Below are positions 62,380 through 64,000 of a stretch of DNA of 64,000 nt, piece by piece. The notes beneath the pieces are model-generated. The model was not told the origin of the DNA. It saw nothing but the letters and a program-made list of their open reading frames with translations, and did no database searches. This DNA is from Xylocopa sonorina (Eukaryota > Arthropoda > Insecta > Hymenoptera > Apidae). Within the stretch, counting starts at the first letter, position 1. Each line of letters opens with the position of its first letter. Both the position numbers and the translations under genes were made by a program. The stretch spans positions 1,736,001 through 1,800,000 of the forward strand of contig NW_027490096.1 in NCBI RefSeq assembly GCF_050948175.1, read 5' to 3'.

Positions 62380-62760
62380 GAAACATATAATTGAGGATCG
62401 ATTCGCGTTTTAAGAAGCATTAGAACTCTATTGCTTCGATACGTAAACATCTGCAGACGCTATTACCTAGGAAGGAAGTGTCGCATTTACATTCTTTTGA
62501 AGTGAGTACGAGGTATACATAACACTCCACAATGAATATTATATCTTATCATGAAACATAGAAATGAGGAGCGATTTCGCGCTTTAGGAAGCATTAGAAC
62601 CCTGTTGCATCGATACCTAGACATCTGCCATCGCTATATCCTAGCAAGGAAGTGTCGCATTTACTATCTTTTGAAGTGAATACGAGGTATACATAACAAT
62701 CCACAATGAAAATTATATCTTATCATGAAGCATATAAATGGGGATCGATTTCGCGTTTTA
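62380..62760 (+). repeat. Isolated b-c-d type monomers, far from the main HOR
   Basis: The diagnostic strings of HOR types b (ATTGAGGATCGATTCGCG), c (GGAGCGATTTCGCG) and d (TACTATCTTTTGAAGTG, then CATATAAATGGGGATCG) occur in the same order as at the window start, about 53 kb from the last HOR copy, with several differences. Confidence 0.8.
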
Positions 62761-64000
62761 TGAAGCATTAGAACTCTATTGCTACGATACGTAGACATCT
62801 GCAAACGCAATTTCCTAGCATGCAAGTGCAGCATTTACATTCTTTTGAAGTGAATACGAGGTATACGTGACACTTCGCAATGAATATTATAATATTACGA
62901 AACATAGAAATGAAATGCGATATCGTGATGTAAAAAGCATTAGAACACTACTGCTACGATACGAAGACATCAGCAAACGCTATTTCCTAGCAAGGAAGTG
63001 TCGCATTTACATTCTTTAGAAGTGAATATGAGTTATATATGACACTTCGCAATGAATATTATATCTTATCGTGAGACATAGAAATGAGATGCGATATCGC
63101 GTTTTAAGAAGCATTTAAGCTCTATTGCTTCGATACGTAGACATCTGCAAACTCTATTTCCTAGCAAGGATGTGTCGCATATTACATTCATTTGACGTGT
63201 ATGCGAGGAATACATGACAATTCGCAATGAATATTATATGTTATCATGAAACATAGAAATTAGGAGCGATATCGCGATTAAAGAAGAATTAATACCCTAT
63301 TGCTTCGATACGAATACATCTGCAAACGCTACTTCCTAGCAAGGAAGTGTCGCATTTACATACATTTGTAGTGTATCCGCGGTATACAAAACGCTTCGCA
63401 ATGAATATTATTTCTTATCATGAAACATAGAAATGAGATGCGACATCTCGTTTTAAGAAGCATTAGAACTCCATTGTTTCGACATCTAGACATCTGGAAA
63501 CGCTATTTCCTAGGAAGGAAGTGTCGCATTTACATTCATTTGAAGTGAATACGAAGTATACATGACACTTCGCAATGAATATTATCTCTTATCATGAAAC
63601 ATAGAAGTGAGGTGCGATATCACGTTTTAAGAAGCACTAGAACTTCATTGCTACGATACGTAGACATCTGCAAACGCTATTTCCTGGCATGGAGGTGTCG
63701 CATTTACATTCTTTTAAAGTGAATACGAGGTATACATAACACTCCACAATGAATATTATATCTTTTCATGAAGCGTATAAATGGGCAGCGATTTCGCGTT
63801 TTAAGAAGCATTAGAAATCTATTGCTTCGATACGTAGACATCTGCAGACGCTATTTCCTAGCAAGGAAGTGTCGCATTTACATTCTTTTGAAGCGAATAC
63901 GAGGTTTACATAGCAATCCACAATGAATATTATATCTTATCACGAAACGTACAAATGAGATTCGATATCGCGTTGGGAGAAGCGCTAGAACACTAATGCT

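Larger units (their letters stand above)
47296..64000 (+). repeat. ~174-bp satellite array, block 3
   Basis: About 96 monomers, in the same orientation as blocks 1 and 2, running off the window end. Mostly diverged monomers with the duplications listed separately. No gene or mobile element is seen. Confidence 0.97.

Overview
The window is eukaryotic heterochromatin. Almost all of it is one tandem satellite with a monomer of about 174 bp, AT-rich and head to tail. It looks centromeric or pericentromeric. The satellite is interrupted by a complete Ty3/gypsy-type LTR retrotransposon and by a solo LTR from a related family. There are no host genes, no rRNA or tRNA genes, no CRISPR arrays and no bacterial features. 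The host cannot be named from the sequence; an arthropod is my best guess, because the Pol layout (no chromodomain recognised, gag-pol by -1 frameshift, leucine-type primer site) resembles animal gypsy elements. The many short open frames in the satellite are translations of the 58-codon-long monomer and are not genes.

Layout. 1-18051: satellite block 1. Its left part (about 1-6200 and 7180-9410) is a young higher-order repeat (HOR) with an 8-monomer, 1391-bp unit, cut and rejoined in register many times; the rest is mostly divergent monomers with local duplications. 18052-27052: full-length retrotransposon on the minus strand: 5' LTR 25452-27052, primer-binding site, gag 25369-24038, canonical -1 frameshift signal, pol to 19239, polypurine tract, 3' LTR 18052-19530. 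27053-44617: satellite block 2, holding copies of a 1.1-1.5 kb segment also present upstream of the element. 44618-46127: solo LTR of a diverged sister family, same strand. 46128 to about 47295: satellite in inverted orientation, starting exactly at the LTR edge. 47296-64000: satellite block 3, original orientation, with a second independent 1391-bp 8-mer HOR (50155-52936) and a 1044-bp 6-mer duplication (55941-57800).

The retrotransposon is the most unusual part. (1) Pol runs without a stop through the polypurine tract and about 97 residues into the 3' LTR, and the sister solo LTR keeps the same tail. (2) The LTR carries a second sense-strand reading frame of about 115-135 residues with an arginine-rich motif. 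It is conserved at protein level between the two LTR families, and its stop codon lies inside a consensus 5' splice site (AG|GTAAGT), so splicing would turn it into an open 5' exon. (3) Pol has an insert of about 120 residues between RNase H and integrase that looks like a degenerate macro (ADP-ribose-binding) domain. (4) The frameshift signal is a textbook G-GGA-AAC heptamer, a 6-nt spacer and a stem-loop. Gag and pol are uninterrupted, so the copy could have been active recently. However, its two LTRs differ by large indels and its flanks show no target-site duplication, which points to recombination after or during insertion.

All comparisons were made by eye. Homology calls rest on motifs visible in the sequence plus general knowledge of the families. 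Satellite sub-block edges are approximate to tens of bases.
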